64,000 nucleotides of DNA from Candidatus Omnitrophota bacterium. GTDB taxonomy: Bacteria > Ratteibacteria > UBA8468 > B48-G9 > JAFGKM01. Each line of letters opens with the position of its first letter. Within the stretch, counting starts at the first letter, position 1. The stretch spans positions 283,901 through 347,900 of the forward strand of contig JAMWDI010000002.1 in the NCBI GenBank assembly GCA_023819375.1. The letters are read 5' to 3'. The translations under genes were made by a program, and so were the position numbers. This document shows, piece by piece, positions 1 through 9,569 of this stretch. The notes under the pieces are model-generated. The model saw nothing but the letters and a program-made list of their open reading frames with translations, ran no database searches and was not told the DNA's origin.

Positions 1-1455
1 TTTGGGATTGACTTTATTGAAGGTGGATGGCCAGGTTCAAATCCAAAAGATATTTCTTTTTTTAAAAAAATAAGGAATAAAAAATTTAAAAATAGTAAAA
101 TTGTTGCTTTTGGTTCAACCAGAAGAAAAATTTATTCTGTTGAAAAAGATCCTTTTATTAAAAAACTTCTTGAAAGTGAAACTGAGTACATAACAATTTT
201 CGGGAAATCATGGGATCTTCATGTAAGGGATGTTTTAAAAATCACTTCTGATGAGAATTTAAAACTAATAGAAGAAACAATATCCTTTTTGACTAAACAT
301 GAAAGAAAAGTTTTTTTTGATGCAGAACATTTTTTTGACGGATATAAGAATAATCCTGATTATGCTTTAAAAACATTAATTGTTGCTGAAAATTCTGGAG
401 CGCAAAGAATAGTTTTATGTGATACAAATGGAGGAAGTTTACCATTTGAAATAGAGGAAATAGTAAAAAAAGTAAAAGAAAAAATAAAAACTTCTCTTGG
501 AATTCATACTCATAATGATTCATCCCTTGCTGTTGCTAACACAATAAGTGCAGTTAAAAGTGGTGTAATTCATATTCAAGGAACAATAAATGGACTTGGT
601 GAAAGATGTGGAAATGCTGATTTAACAGCAATAATTCCAATTTTACAAATAAAAATGGGTTATAAATGTATTCCAGAAAAAAATCTTGTTAGATTAACAG
701 AACTTTCAAGATTTGTTTATGAAACTGCAAACATTGTTCCACCAAACAATCAACCTTTCGTTGGATTAAGTGCTTTTGCTCATAAAGGAGGAGTTCATAT
801 TGACGCAGTAAGTAAAAATCCATTAACCTATGAACATATAGATCCTAAACTTGTTGGAAATGAAAGAAGAATACTAATTTCTGAACTCTCTGGAAAAAGC
901 ACAATATTACAGAAATTTAAAAAATTTGATTTAGAGAAAAAACCAAAACTTGTAAAAAAACTTGTGGATATGGTTGGAAAACTTGAAAATGAGGGTTATC
1001 AATTTGAAGCAGCAGAAGGAACTCTTGAACTTATGATAAGAAAAGCACTTGGAAAGTATAAAAAACTCTTTGAAATAGAAGGATTTAGAGTTATTGTTGA
1101 AAAAAGAGGAAAAAAGGTCGTTTCAGAAGCAACTGTTAAAGTAAAAGTAGGAAAACTGATAGAACATACTGCGAGTGAAGGAAATGGACCTGTTCATGCT
1201 CTTGATAATGCTCTAAGAAAAGCACTTGAAAAATTTTATCCTGAAATAAAAGAAATGAGATTAACTGATTATAAAGTTAGAATTTTACACCCTGAAAAAG
1301 CAACTGCTGCTATTACAACTGTTGTGATAGAATCAACAGATGAAAAAGATACTTGGGGAACAGTTGGAGTTTCAGAAAATATAATTGAGGCTTCTTGGAA
1401 AGCACTTCTTGATAGTTTTGAGTATAAAATCTTGAAATCTGAAAAAGAAGTTTGA
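1..1455 (+). CDS. cimA: citramalate synthase, 5'-truncated by the window edge
   Basis: LeuA-superfamily enzyme that condenses pyruvate with acetyl-CoA to citramalate, the threonine-independent entry to isoleucine synthesis. Frame 1 is open from base 1, so the TTG at 289 is not the start. The visible 484 residues begin with [17 protein letters not shown], the signature that separates citramalate synthases from classical 2-isopropylmalate synthases. They continue with the metal-binding GIHTHNDS segment, [12 protein letters not shown], and a C-terminal LeuA-type allosteric/dimerisation domain (around [12 protein letters not shown]). The family is about 520-540 residues long, so roughly 40 N-terminal residues are missing upstream. 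The stop overlaps the TTG start of the next gene. The assignment is firm at family level; 2-isopropylmalate or homocitrate activity is much less likely. Confidence 0.93.
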   Translation, partial: FGIDFIEGGWPGSNPKDISFFKKIRNKKFKNSKIVAFGSTRRKIYSVEKDPFIKKLLESETEYITIFGKSWDLHVRDVLKITSDENLKLIEETISFLTKHERKVFFDAEHFFDGYKNNPDYALKTLIVAENSGAQRIVLCDTNGGSLPFEIEEIVKKVKEKIKTSLGIHTHNDSSLAVANTISAVKSGVIHIQGTINGLGERCGNADLTAIIPILQIKMGYKCIPEKNLVRLTELSRFVYETANIVPPNNQPFVGLSAFAHKGGVHIDAVSKNPLTYEHIDPKLVGNERRILISELSGKSTILQKFKKFDLEKKPKLVKKLVDMVGKLENEGYQFEAAEGTLELMIRKALGKYKKLFEIEGFRVIVEKRGKKVVSEATVKVKVGKLIEHTASEGNGPVHALDNALRKALEKFYPEIKEMRLTDYKVRILHPEKATAAITTVVIESTDEKDTWGTVGVSENIIEASWKALLDSFEYKILKSEKEV

Positions 1456-2453
1456 AATTGAAAAAATTTTTTTTAGTTTTACTTTTCATATTATTTATTT
1501 TAGAGGCAGATGAAATAAAATTACCAGAGGGATATGGAATTTCACAGAATTATCCTGGAGATAAAAATATAGAGAAAGATGAAAATGTTATATTTTTTGA
1601 AGATTTTGAAATAAAATCTTTGGATGAATTAAAAAATAAATGGGAAGATATTCGCAATATTGGGATTATGTCACTTTCAGAAGATATTCCACCCAAAAGT
1701 TTTGGTAAATATTCACTTCTTATGACCCACATAGGTGGAAATGGAACTGGAGGACATTTATATAAAAGACTTTTGCCTGGATATGAACAACTCTTTTTTA
1801 GATTTTATGTTAAATTTGATTCTAAATGTTATCCAATTCACCATTTTTTTCATGTTGGAGGATACAATCCATCCACACCATGGCCTCAAGGGAAAGCAGG
1901 AGAAAAACCAAATGGAAATGAAAGATTTACAATTGGAATTGAACCATATGGAAAAGATTGGAGATGGGATTATTATGTCTACTGGATGGATATGAGAGGA
2001 AGTCCTCCTGAAGGGAAAACATGGGGAAATTCCTTTATAAATAATTCTGCTCTTAAAGTTGAAAAAGATAAGTGGATATGTATTGAACTAATGGTTAAGA
2101 TGAATGAACCAGTAAATGAATGTAATGGAGAATTGGCTTTATGGATAGATGGAAAACTTAAAAGTTATATAGGAAAAGGATTTCCTAAAGGCATATGGAT
2201 TTATGATAAATTTATCCCTGATAAAGGTGGAAAATCAATTTGCTGGAATTATGAAAAAAATGGACCTGATTATTTTTATATTCCAGAAGGAGGATTACCT
2301 TTTGAAGGGTTTAGATGGAGAAAAGATGAAAAACTTAAATTAAATTTCATTTGGGTTCTTCTTTATATAACTAAAGCACCTTATGGATATATAAGTAAGG
2401 TTTGGTTTGACAATATTGTTGTAGCCAAAAAATATATTGGTCCAATCAAATAA
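1452..2453 (+). CDS. secreted jelly-roll (concanavalin A-like) protein
   Basis: Predicted exported protein of 333 residues. The N-terminus [19 protein letters not shown] is a clear signal peptide. The rest reads as a beta-sandwich of the LamG/glucanase type: a segment near residue 48 ([10 protein letters not shown]) typical of the first strand, alternating aromatic strands such as LFFRFYVKF, a strand with [11 protein letters not shown] followed by [10 protein letters not shown], and a last strand [13 protein letters not shown]. Polysaccharide lyases and carbohydrate-binding proteins share this fold, but I cannot see a catalytic signature that decides between them. It starts at a TTG overlapping the cimA stop (TTGA), so it is translationally coupled to cimA although the functions are unrelated. 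An alternative TTG lies two codons downstream. Confidence 0.7.
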   Translation: MKLKKFFLVLLFILFILEADEIKLPEGYGISQNYPGDKNIEKDENVIFFEDFEIKSLDELKNKWEDIRNIGIMSLSEDIPPKSFGKYSLLMTHIGGNGTGGHLYKRLLPGYEQLFFRFYVKFDSKCYPIHHFFHVGGYNPSTPWPQGKAGEKPNGNERFTIGIEPYGKDWRWDYYVYWMDMRGSPPEGKTWGNSFINNSALKVEKDKWICIELMVKMNEPVNECNGELALWIDGKLKSYIGKGFPKGIWIYDKFIPDKGGKSICWNYEKNGPDYFYIPEGGLPFEGFRWRKDEKLKLNFIWVLLYITKAPYGYISKVWFDNIVVAKKYIGPIK

Positions 2454-2489
2454 ATTCAATCTTCTTTCTTGAAAATTAATATAAACAAA

Positions 2490-2519
2490 TTGTCAAAAAA
2501 ATAAAATTGATGGTACAAT
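2490..2519 (+). promoter_or_regulatory. sigma-70-type promoter of uvrA
   Basis: TTGTCA at 2490-2495, an 18-bp spacer, and TACAAT at 2514-2519. Transcription should begin about 6-8 nt later, at 2526-2527, directly on the ATG at 2528. There is no Shine-Dalgarno sequence in between, so the uvrA mRNA would be leaderless. The longer reading frames from TTG 2507 or ATG 2510 would start inside this promoter. Confidence 0.6.
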
Positions 2520-2527
2520 ATTTTTTT

Positions 2528-5323
2528 ATGGAACCAAAGTATATCAGCATAAGGGGTGCAAGAGAACATAATCTGAAAAATATAAACATAGATTTACCGA
2601 GAAATAAACTTATTGTAATTACTGGCATCTCTGGTTCAGGAAAATCCTCACTGGCATTTGATACTTTATATGCAGAGGGGCAAAGAAGGTATATAGAAAG
2701 TTTATCTGCTTATGCAAGACAGTTTCTTGAACAGATGAAAAAACCAGATGTTGACCAGATAACAGGTTTACCACCTGCAATTGCAATTGAACAAAGAAAA
2801 GCAGCCGCAAATCCAAGATCAACAGTGGCAACAACGACTGAAATATATGATTATTTAAGAGTTTTATTTGCAAGGATTGGTATTCCTCACTGTCCAAAAT
2901 GTGGAAGAGTTATATCAAGACAATCTTCAAGTGAAATAATTGAAAAAATTATGTCTTTTGAAAACGCAATAGAAATTAAAGTTCTCGCTCCAGTTATAAG
3001 AGGAAGAAAAGGAGAATATAGAAAAATATTTGAACAAATAAAGGAAATGGGATTTTTGAAAGTAAGAGTTGATGGAAAGTATTATGATGTTGATGAAGAA
3101 ATAAAACTTGATAGATATAAAATCCATAATATTGAAATTTTAATAGATAGTTATGTTGTTGGAGAAGAGGAAAAATTAAGAATTGCAGAAAGTGTTGAAA
3201 TGGCACTTAAAATTGGTAAAGGAATTGTAATAATTGAAAAAGATGGGAAAGATATTATTTTTAATGAAAATTATAGTTGTCCTATTTGTGGTATAAGTTT
3301 TGAAGAAATATCTCCAAGAATGTTTTCCTTTAATAGTCCATATGGCGCTTGTTCTGAATGTAAAGGGCTTGGATTTTTGATGAAAATTGATCCAGATCTT
3401 GTAATTCCAGATAAAACAAAAACATTTAGAGAAGGAGCAATAAAACCATGGCATGAAGTTGGAGGCAGAGGACTTTTTTGGTATTATAGAGGATTGCTAA
3501 ATGAAATTCTTGATATACTTGGAAGAGACATAGATGACAGGGTATGTGATCTTTCAAAAAGAGAACTGGATATAATTTTATACGGAAGTGAAGAATACAA
3601 CTTTGAGGGAGTTATACCAAATCTTGAACGTCTTTTTAGAGAAACTGAAAGTGAATATAGAAGAGAAGAAATAATGAAATATATTAGAGAAGTAACCTGT
3701 CCTTCTTGTAAAGGAGATAGGTTAAAACCAGAGGCTCTTGCTGTAAAAATTTCTGGGAAATCAATTATGGATATATGTAGAATGAGTGTAGATAAAGCAA
3801 TGAATTTTTTTGAAAACCTTAGACTTTCAGAAAGGGAACAATTAATTGCAAAGCAAATTTTAAAAGAAATAATATCCAGACTCAGTTTTTTGAAAGAAGT
3901 AGGTCTTGATTATTTAACACTTGATAGAATGACTCATACTTTATCAGGAGGGGAAGCAGAAAGAATACGTTTGGCAACCCAGATTGGTTCCGGTCTTGTA
4001 GGTGTTTTATATATACTTGATGAACCAACTATAGGACTCCATCAAAGAGACAATTTGAAACTTATAAATACTTTAAAACATTTAAGAGACATAGGAAATA
4101 CAGTTGTTGTTATTGAACATGATGAAGAAACCATAAGAAATGCTGATTTTATTGTAGACCTCGGTCCGGGTGCAGGAAGCCACGGTGGAGAAATTGTAGC
4201 CTGTGGAACTCTTGAAGATATAATTAAAAATGAGAATTCAATTACAGGAAAATACTTAAGTGGCAAATTGAAAATAGAAATACCAGAAAAAAGAAGAAAA
4301 CCAGGGGATAAAAAATTAAAAATCTTAAAAGCAAGCCATAATAATTTAAAAAACATTGATGTAGAAATCCCTCTTGGCCTTTTTGTTTGTATTACTGGTG
4401 TTTCAGGTTCTGGGAAAAGTAGTTTAATTGAAGATGTTTTATATAAAGGTTTAAAAAAAATTCTTTATAATTCTAAGGAAGAGCCAGGAAAACATGAAGG
4501 GATTTTAGGTGTTGAATATATAAACAAGGTTGTTGTTATTGACCAATCACCTATTGGAAGAACTCCAAGGTCAAATCCTGCAACATATACAGGTGCCTTT
4601 ACATATATCAGAGAGATTTTTGCAAACACTTATGAAGCAAGAGTAAGAGGTTATACACCAGGTAGATTTAGTTTTAATGTAAAAGGCGGAAGATGTGAAA
4701 GTTGTATGGGTGAAGGAATAATGAAAATAGAAATGCATTTTTTACCAGATATTTATATTCCTTGTGATGTTTGCAAAGGCAAAAGATATAACAAAGAAAC
4801 TCTTGAAATAAAATATAAAGGGAAAGATATAGCAGAAGTGCTTGAAATGAAAGTTGAAGATGCTCTTGATTTCTTTAAAGCACATCCAAAACTTGTTGAA
4901 AAATTGAAAACACTTTATGACGTAGGTCTTGGATATATAGCACTCGGGCAACCAGCAACAACTTTATCAGGTGGAGAAGCACAAAGAGTTAAACTTGCTG
5001 CTGAACTTTCAAGGAAAGGAAATGAGAAAACATTATACATACTTGATGAACCAACTGTTGGACTTCATATGGCAGATATTGCAAAATTGTTAGATGTTTT
5101 AAAACGGCTTGTTGATAAGGGTTCTACAGTTATAGTTATTGAACATAATCTTGAAGTAATTAAATGTGCTGACTGGATAATTGATCTTGGTCCTGAAGGA
5201 GGAGACAAAGGAGGATACATTGTTGCTGAAGGGCCACCTGAAAAGATTGCTCAAAATCCCAAATCATATACTGGATATTTTTTAAAAAAGTATTTTGAGA
5301 GAGAGCCTATAAAAGTAATCTAA
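2528..5323 (+). CDS. uvrA: UvrABC excinuclease subunit A
   Basis: Damage-recognition ATPase of nucleotide excision repair; a dimer loads UvrB at lesions. From the ATG at 2528 the protein is 931 residues, normal for UvrA, and begins [19 protein letters not shown] as in orthologues. It contains two ABC-type ATPase modules: the first with Walker [10 protein letters not shown] and signature [12 protein letters not shown], the second with GVSGSGKSS and [12 protein letters not shown], both with LDEPT Walker B segments. Three CxxC zinc modules are visible (CPKC, CPICG...CSEC, CESC...CDVC). The longest frame starts at TTG 2507, but the promoter at 2490-2519 and family alignment favour 2528. It ends one base before a convergent gene, and I see no terminator there. 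Confidence 0.97.
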   Translation: MEPKYISIRGAREHNLKNINIDLPRNKLIVITGISGSGKSSLAFDTLYAEGQRRYIESLSAYARQFLEQMKKPDVDQITGLPPAIAIEQRKAAANPRSTVATTTEIYDYLRVLFARIGIPHCPKCGRVISRQSSSEIIEKIMSFENAIEIKVLAPVIRGRKGEYRKIFEQIKEMGFLKVRVDGKYYDVDEEIKLDRYKIHNIEILIDSYVVGEEEKLRIAESVEMALKIGKGIVIIEKDGKDIIFNENYSCPICGISFEEISPRMFSFNSPYGACSECKGLGFLMKIDPDLVIPDKTKTFREGAIKPWHEVGGRGLFWYYRGLLNEILDILGRDIDDRVCDLSKRELDIILYGSEEYNFEGVIPNLERLFRETESEYRREEIMKYIREVTCPSCKGDRLKPEALAVKISGKSIMDICRMSVDKAMNFFENLRLSEREQLIAKQILKEIISRLSFLKEVGLDYLTLDRMTHTLSGGEAERIRLATQIGSGLVGVLYILDEPTIGLHQRDNLKLINTLKHLRDIGNTVVVIEHDEETIRNADFIVDLGPGAGSHGGEIVACGTLEDIIKNENSITGKYLSGKLKIEIPEKRRKPGDKKLKILKASHNNLKNIDVEIPLGLFVCITGVSGSGKSSLIEDVLYKGLKKILYNSKEEPGKHEGILGVEYINKVVVIDQSPIGRTPRSNPATYTGAFTYIREIFANTYEARVRGYTPGRFSFNVKGGRCESCMGEGIMKIEMHFLPDIYIPCDVCKGKRYNKETLEIKYKGKDIAEVLEMKVEDALDFFKAHPKLVEKLKTLYDVGLGYIALGQPATTLSGGEAQRVKLAAELSRKGNEKTLYILDEPTVGLHMADIAKLLDVLKRLVDKGSTVIVIEHNLEVIKCADWIIDLGPEGGDKGGYIVAEGPPEKIAQNPKSYTGYFLKKYFEREPIKVI

Positions 5324-5324
5324 T

Positions 5325-6038
5325 TCATTTAAAAATAAGTTTATCATAATCATAAAAAATATGAAAATCTGGTCTTCTTAATTTTGCAGAACTGGTAAGT
5401 TCAACTCCTTTATAGGGTAAGTAATAAGAATAATCATATCTACATATAGCAAAATACCAAATATCTCCTTTTTTAGGTGGTTTTGTAGTTTCAGAAAAAG
5501 CAGAAAATGGAATGGCAACTTCTATATCCCAGCCTTCATCCAAATCTTTCCAGTTATTTAATGTTCCTTTTATTTTAACTTCAACTTTTATTCCAGAAGA
5601 ATATTCACAACTTCTAACAAAATGAATTCTTGTTCTTGGATAAAAAGCATCAAAAATAGTCTTTATTGGATTTATATTTATTTCGTAATAATGAGGTAAT
5701 TTGAATTTAGGTTTTATAAAAATTTCAAATACATCATCATTCCAAACAGGTCCGTCAGGAGTAGTAACTTTTGCTACTACATCCCTATCTTCCATTTTCC
5801 CGGCAATATACAGGTAATTGTCATCATATTTAATCCAGACAAGGGTGTTAGAATTGACTTTTTTATCTATTGCCCCAGCCCTGTAAAATTTTTTTATTGT
5901 AGGTATTTTTCCCCATTCCTCTTCTGTTATTTCTCCATCAATTATAATTTTATTTTTCACCCTTTCTACACGATAAATTTCCCTTTCACACCATAAATTT
6001 ATTGAAAAAAATAAAATTATCAAACTTAATTTTCTCAT
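5325..6038 (-). CDS. secreted CBM9-like carbohydrate-binding protein
   Basis: Exported 237-residue protein. After a short signal peptide (MRKLSLIILFFSINLWC; the Cys could be a lipidation site, but the lipobox is poor) it is a single carbohydrate-binding family 9-like domain. The hallmarks are IDGEITEEEW at the first strand, LYIAGKMEDRDV, WNDDVFEIFI and a C-terminal GWDIEVAIPFSAF strand. Family members bind reducing ends of sugars and are often attached to glycanases; no catalytic domain is present here. It is the third gene of an operon behind the pseudopilin at 6713 and is preceded by a GGAG Shine-Dalgarno. A second CBM9-like protein paired with a pseudopilin lies at 63466-64000. Confidence 0.75.
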   Translation of the reverse strand: MRKLSLIILFFSINLWCEREIYRVERVKNKIIIDGEITEEEWGKIPTIKKFYRAGAIDKKVNSNTLVWIKYDDNYLYIAGKMEDRDVVAKVTTPDGPVWNDDVFEIFIKPKFKLPHYYEININPIKTIFDAFYPRTRIHFVRSCEYSSGIKVEVKIKGTLNNWKDLDEGWDIEVAIPFSAFSETTKPPKKGDIWYFAICRYDYSYYLPYKGVELTSSAKLRRPDFHIFYDYDKLIFK

Positions 6039-6080
6039 TTCTTTCTCCTTTTTTAAAAATTATATCACAAAAAATAGTTA

Positions 6081-6716
6081 TTATCTCCGAAAAGGTCTGT
6101 TTTTTCTTCTTTCAATTAATCTTTTCATAAATTCCTGCCTTCTTGCTCTTTGCTGTGGAGTTGTAAGAGATAATCTATCTCTTGCTTTTTGAAGCATACC
6201 ATCAGGGCTTAAATTTCTACCAAAAAATCTTCTATTACGAAAATCTCTTCTTTCTGGTAAGGCCATTTCCTTTTCATATTCATAAATTTCAGCATATTCA
6301 GGCAAAATTATTCCCTTTTCTTCAGACTTTTCCAATCTTTCAATTTCTTCATCTAATATCCTTTCTTGCTGTTCTTCTGAAGAGTTAAAAAATTCTTCAA
6401 TTTTTTTATCTAATCTAACCTCATAAATTTTTTCAATATTTTTTTCAAATTTGTTTTTCAAATTTTCGGGAAGAATTTCAAAATATTTTTCAAGTTTCTC
6501 ATAAGGTATTTTAGACAATCTTTTTTCAATCAGAAGCAATTCTTCAGAGTTAAATCTTTTAATCTTATCACTTTTAAGTAATTCTATAATTTCTTCATCT
6601 GTCAATTTATTAATATCAATTTTTCTATTTCCTATTTTTACTGCTATTAAAACCAATATTGCAAAAAACAAAAGAGAAATTATTATCAAATATTTCTTTT
6701 TTTTCTTCATTTTCAA
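6081..6716 (-). CDS. membrane-anchored charged protein with a C-terminal LTxxQ-like motif
   Basis: I do not recognise the family. The 211 residues start with a lysine-rich n-region and one hydrophobic segment (about residues 9-26), giving an N-in membrane anchor or uncleaved signal. The body is helical and rich in Glu/Lys. The C-terminus is Arg-rich (RRKNRPFRR) and contains [15 protein letters not shown], which resembles the LTxxQ motif of Spy/CpxP-type periplasmic stress proteins; that likeness is weak and short. The ATG overlaps the stop of the upstream pseudopilin by four bases, so the two are co-translated. The operon is predicted to be under an ECF-type promoter (7231-7257), which would suit an envelope-stress role, but this is inference. 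Confidence 0.55.
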   Translation of the reverse strand: MKMKKKKKYLIIISLLFFAILVLIAVKIGNRKIDINKLTDEEIIELLKSDKIKRFNSEELLLIEKRLSKIPYEKLEKYFEILPENLKNKFEKNIEKIYEVRLDKKIEEFFNSSEEQQERILDEEIERLEKSEEKGIILPEYAEIYEYEKEMALPERRDFRNRRFFGRNLSPDGMLQKARDRLSLTTPQQRARRQEFMKRLIERRKNRPFRR

Positions 6717-7219
6717 TCTTCTATTTGCGCAATTGGCTCATGTGTTGCATGTCCATCAAGATAAACAAAATTTCTTATTCCTGGCCCATGAAAATCTTCA
6801 TAGTCGTACATAACCCAAATCCTTGTTGAACCCATAAGTGAAAACATCCTTCCTCTTCCTACCTTTCTTCCATTCAATCTCTGATTATATTCATAACTTG
6901 AACCTTCTTTTTCAAAATAACTTTTTCTATCAGATGGACATTTAAATACTTTTTTTGTTTTTACATAAGGATAAAAAACTTCTACAAGTGAGGGATCATC
7001 TTTATTTATTGATGGCAACAAGGCAACTTTAGGGCAATATCCATCATAATCTGAAACATAGAGAGAAAATGCAATATAAAGTTGTTTTAAATTATTAAGG
7101 CAATTGGCCCTTCTTGAAAACTCTCTCGCTCTTGATAAAGAAGGCAAAATAGCCCCTGCAAGTATTGAAATAATTGCAATAACTACCAGTAATTCTATTA
7201 ATGTAAATGCTTTCTTCAT
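6713..7219 (-). CDS. type II secretion-type pseudopilin, H-X10-DG variant
   Basis: 168-residue prepilin-like protein. The leader [20 protein letters not shown] has the A/F cleavage context, Glu5 of the mature protein, and a hydrophobic helix of pseudopilins processed by a PilD/GspO peptidase (none is in this window). The tail has [13 protein letters not shown], an H-X10-DG variant of the H-X9-DG element common in PVC-group pseudopilin-like proteins. It is the first gene of an operon with the LTxxQ-like protein and a CBM9-like protein. No Shine-Dalgarno is visible before the ATG; an ECF-type promoter ends 11 nt upstream. The protein could be a substrate-specific minor pseudopilin rather than a structural one. 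Confidence 0.85.
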   Translation of the reverse strand: MKKAFTLIELLVVIAIISILAGAILPSLSRAREFSRRANCLNNLKQLYIAFSLYVSDYDGYCPKVALLPSINKDDPSLVEVFYPYVKTKKVFKCPSDRKSYFEKEGSSYEYNQRLNGRKVGRGRMFSLMGSTRIWVMYDYEDFHGPGIRNFVYLDGHATHEPIAQIED

Positions 7220-7230
7220 TTAAAATTTTT

Positions 7231-7257
7231 GACGATAGAGGGGGAAAAAGGGTTTAG
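7231..7257 (-). promoter_or_regulatory. ECF-sigma-type promoter of the pseudopilin/CBM9 operon
   Basis: Reading on the minus strand: CTAAAC (7257-7252), 17 bp, CGTC (7234-7231), then 11 nt to the ATG at 7219. The element is identical in sequence and spacing to those before the ECF sigma gene (16832-16858) and the TolC-type gene (54177-54203). The panC stop codon TAA lies within CTAAAC, so panC and the promoter overlap. Confidence 0.65.
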
Positions 7258-8102
7258 AATTCACTTATAATTAAATTATCAATTAGGCGAACATCACCTA
7301 TCTTTATCGCTCCTAAAATTATTGCATCCTTTTCTATCTTTTCAAGTTTTTTTAAATTATCAATTTTAACTATTTCAAGATATTGTAATTCAACCCCTTC
7401 CTCTTTAATAATTTTTTCACCTTCTTTTATTAAAACCTTACAATCATATATTTTTTCTTTTTTTATCAATTCCTCTATTTTTTTGAGTGCTTTGTATAAA
7501 CATAATGCTTTTTCTCTCTCTTTTTCACCTAAATAAACATTTCTGGAACTGCAAGCAAGGCCATCACTTTCTCTTATGGTTGGACAACCTATAATTTCAA
7601 CAGGAATATTTAAATCCTCAACCATTTTTTTAATTATTATCAATTGCTGAGCATCCTTCCACCCAAAATATGCTTTATCTGGCTGAACAATATTAAATAA
7701 TTTTAAAACAACTGTACATACGCCTTTAAAATGACCAGGTCTAAATTTCCCTTCCAAAATTTCTGATAATTCCTCAACATAAACCCAACTCTTAAACCCT
7801 TCTTTATACATTTCCTCTGTCTCAGGAGCAAACAATAAATTCACTTTTTCATCTTTAAGTATTTTTATGTCTCTTTCTAAATTTCGTGGATATCTATTAA
7901 AATCTTCTTTAGGGCCAAATTGAGTTGGATTAACAAAAATACTCACGACAACATATTCACATTCTTCTTTTGCTTTTCTAATCAGTGAAATATGACCTTG
8001 ATGAAGATATCCCATTGTTGGAACAAAACCTATAATCTTCCCTTCTGCTTTTGCCATTTTAATTTCACTTCTTACATCATTTATTTTTTTTAGAATTTTC
8101 AT
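7254..8102 (-). CDS. panC: pantothenate synthetase
   Basis: ATP-dependent ligase joining pantoate and beta-alanine, the last step of pantothenate synthesis before coenzyme A. The 282-residue length is typical. Visible motifs are PTMGYLHQGHISLI (the HxGH nucleotide-binding motif appears as HQGH), VSIFVNPTQFGPKEDFNRYPR in the pantoate site, and a KMSKS-like segment around IRESDGLACSSRNVYL. The start overlaps the folK stop by 26 bp, so the two are one transcription unit. No other pantothenate gene is present in the window. Confidence 0.97.
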   Translation of the reverse strand: MKILKKINDVRSEIKMAKAEGKIIGFVPTMGYLHQGHISLIRKAKEECEYVVVSIFVNPTQFGPKEDFNRYPRNLERDIKILKDEKVNLLFAPETEEMYKEGFKSWVYVEELSEILEGKFRPGHFKGVCTVVLKLFNIVQPDKAYFGWKDAQQLIIIKKMVEDLNIPVEIIGCPTIRESDGLACSSRNVYLGEKEREKALCLYKALKKIEELIKKEKIYDCKVLIKEGEKIIKEEGVELQYLEIVKIDNLKKLEKIEKDAIILGAIKIGDVRLIDNLIISEF

Positions 8103-8553
8103 TTTTATAACTCCTGTAAATTTCTTTTATTTTTTTATTTACTTGAACATCAAAAAAAGAAGGAACAATTTCACAAATAGGTTTTAAAACAAATTCCCTT
8201 TTTCTATATTCAGGATGAGGAATTTTTAAATTTCTTTTTTTAACTATTTTATTTCCATAAAAAATGATATCAATATCAATTTCTCTTTCATCACCCCTTT
8301 CATGAGGAATTTTTCTACCAAGTTTTTTTTCTATATTTTTTATTATTTTCAAAAGTTTCTCAGGTGAAATATTTGTCTTCACTTCAACTGCTCCATTTAG
8401 GAAATTTCCACCTTTAGCATTAACAGGAGGATTTTCAAAAAAAGAGGATATTTTTTTAATTTTAACAAATTTTTCAAGTTCTTTTATTCCTTTTAATATA
8501 TTTTCTTCCCTTATTCCTCTGTTACTTCCTATTGCTAAAATTACTCCTTTCAT
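8077..8553 (-). CDS. folK: 6-hydroxymethyl-7,8-dihydropterin pyrophosphokinase
   Basis: Folate-pathway kinase that transfers pyrophosphate from ATP to hydroxymethyldihydropterin. The 158 residues match the family length. Diagnostic segments are LAIGSNRGIREENI at the N-terminus, NPPVNAKGGNFLNGAVEV, and the HPPK signature ERDERE-like GDEREIDIDIIFYG carrying the Mg-binding acidic pair, followed by IPHPEYRKREFVLKP. It sits between a degenerate mutase-like gene (4-bp overlap) and panC, a folate/pantothenate pairing seen in many bacteria. Confidence 0.95.
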   Translation of the reverse strand: MKGVILAIGSNRGIREENILKGIKELEKFVKIKKISSFFENPPVNAKGGNFLNGAVEVKTNISPEKLLKIIKNIEKKLGRKIPHERGDEREIDIDIIFYGNKIVKKRNLKIPHPEYRKREFVLKPICEIVPSFFDVQVNKKIKEIYRSYKNENSKKNK

Positions 8554-9569
8554 TTTAAAAATTCCTGAAATAAAAGATTTGCTCTTTTATATTTTCTTTT
8601 CACTTTATAAAAATTTACTGCAAGAAACAACGAATACATTTTTTTGACTTTAAGATTTTCATTTATAAAAGGGTCAAAAATAAACAAAAATCTTGTGTCT
8701 TCTCTGTAAGGGATTTCTTTTAATACCTCTTGAGAAAAAAATTCAAAATTTTTAATCAACATAGAGGGCAACAACTTGAAATCAGCAGAAAAGTTTAACC
8801 AGTAAATTTCTTCATCCTTTAATTTTTCAATTTTTTTTAAATTCTCAATTTTTAAAAATTCTACAATTCCATTTAAAATCTTAGAATTTGAAAAATAAAA
8901 AATTTTCCTTTTCAAGATATCGTTTAGACAAATTTTTTCTTTATGTCGTCCCAATCCATATATATAAAGAAAATTTGCAGGTACTTCATTAAGATCCAAC
9001 CTTACCTTATTTATTTCGTGAACTTCTAAAATTTCTTTTGAAATCTTCATAATTTTATTTATTGTTTCAAATTTTCTGTTCCTGTAAAAAAGAGTTTCAA
9101 TAAGAAACCCTTTAATTTCGTTAGGAAAAAAGGTCTCTATTAAAGGAAAATCTTCTTTAAATTTTAAAATTATGTCCTCGTCATATACATAATATTCAAA
9201 ATTATTTTCAATTTTTTTAATATCCTCTAACAATTTTATTTTTTCCATAAAATTAAGTTTAACATCTGTTTCAAGTATTTTCATATCATCAGAAAAAACA
9301 AATTTTGCAATAAAAAAAGAATCTTGAGTATTTACGGGAATTTTATATTTTAAAGCCCTCAGAAATCCTTCACCTGGGAAATTTTCTGATTTTAAAAAAA
9401 ATTCAAAATATCCTCTCTCAATTGTTTCTTCTAAAAAAACAAATCCCCATTGTCCTTTGTTAATAAAATCTTCAAAATTGCCTTTTTTGGTATATTCAAA
9501 TAAAGTTTTCTCTCCTCTTTTTTTAAAAAGTTCAAGAAATCCATTTAGAGTAAAGAGAACATATTTCAT
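8550..9569 (-). CDS. degenerate phosphoglycerate mutase (ApgM)-like protein
   Basis: I cannot name this 339-residue protein with confidence. Its N-terminal 130 residues follow the layout of ApgM-type 2,3-bisphosphoglycerate-independent phosphoglycerate mutases: KYVLFTLNGFLE where the family has a metal-binding DG, then GEKTLFEYTKKGNFEDFINKGQWG (family: GKTPLE...NMD.LA..G.G), and GEGFLRALKYKIPV (family: GRG.LEA...GI.L). The catalytic serine and metal-binding Asp/His residues do not appear to be kept, so a structural or regulatory role is more likely than catalysis. It overlaps both purB (4 bp) and folK (4 bp), hence is co-translated with them. Alternative: an unrelated alkaline-phosphatase-fold protein. 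Confidence 0.45.
   Translation of the reverse strand: MKYVLFTLNGFLELFKKRGEKTLFEYTKKGNFEDFINKGQWGFVFLEETIERGYFEFFLKSENFPGEGFLRALKYKIPVNTQDSFFIAKFVFSDDMKILETDVKLNFMEKIKLLEDIKKIENNFEYYVYDEDIILKFKEDFPLIETFFPNEIKGFLIETLFYRNRKFETINKIMKISKEILEVHEINKVRLDLNEVPANFLYIYGLGRHKEKICLNDILKRKIFYFSNSKILNGIVEFLKIENLKKIEKLKDEEIYWLNFSADFKLLPSMLIKNFEFFSQEVLKEIPYREDTRFLFIFDPFINENLKVKKMYSLFLAVNFYKVKRKYKRANLLFQEFLK

Noticed and set aside
289-1455. Citramalate synthase starting at TTG 289
   Set aside because: The same frame is open to base 1 and encodes the conserved [11 protein letters not shown] segment, so the gene is truncated by the window rather than short.
5317-5330. Bidirectional terminator between convergent uvrA and the CBM9-like gene
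   Set aside because: Stops are one base apart and I see no hairpin followed by a T run.
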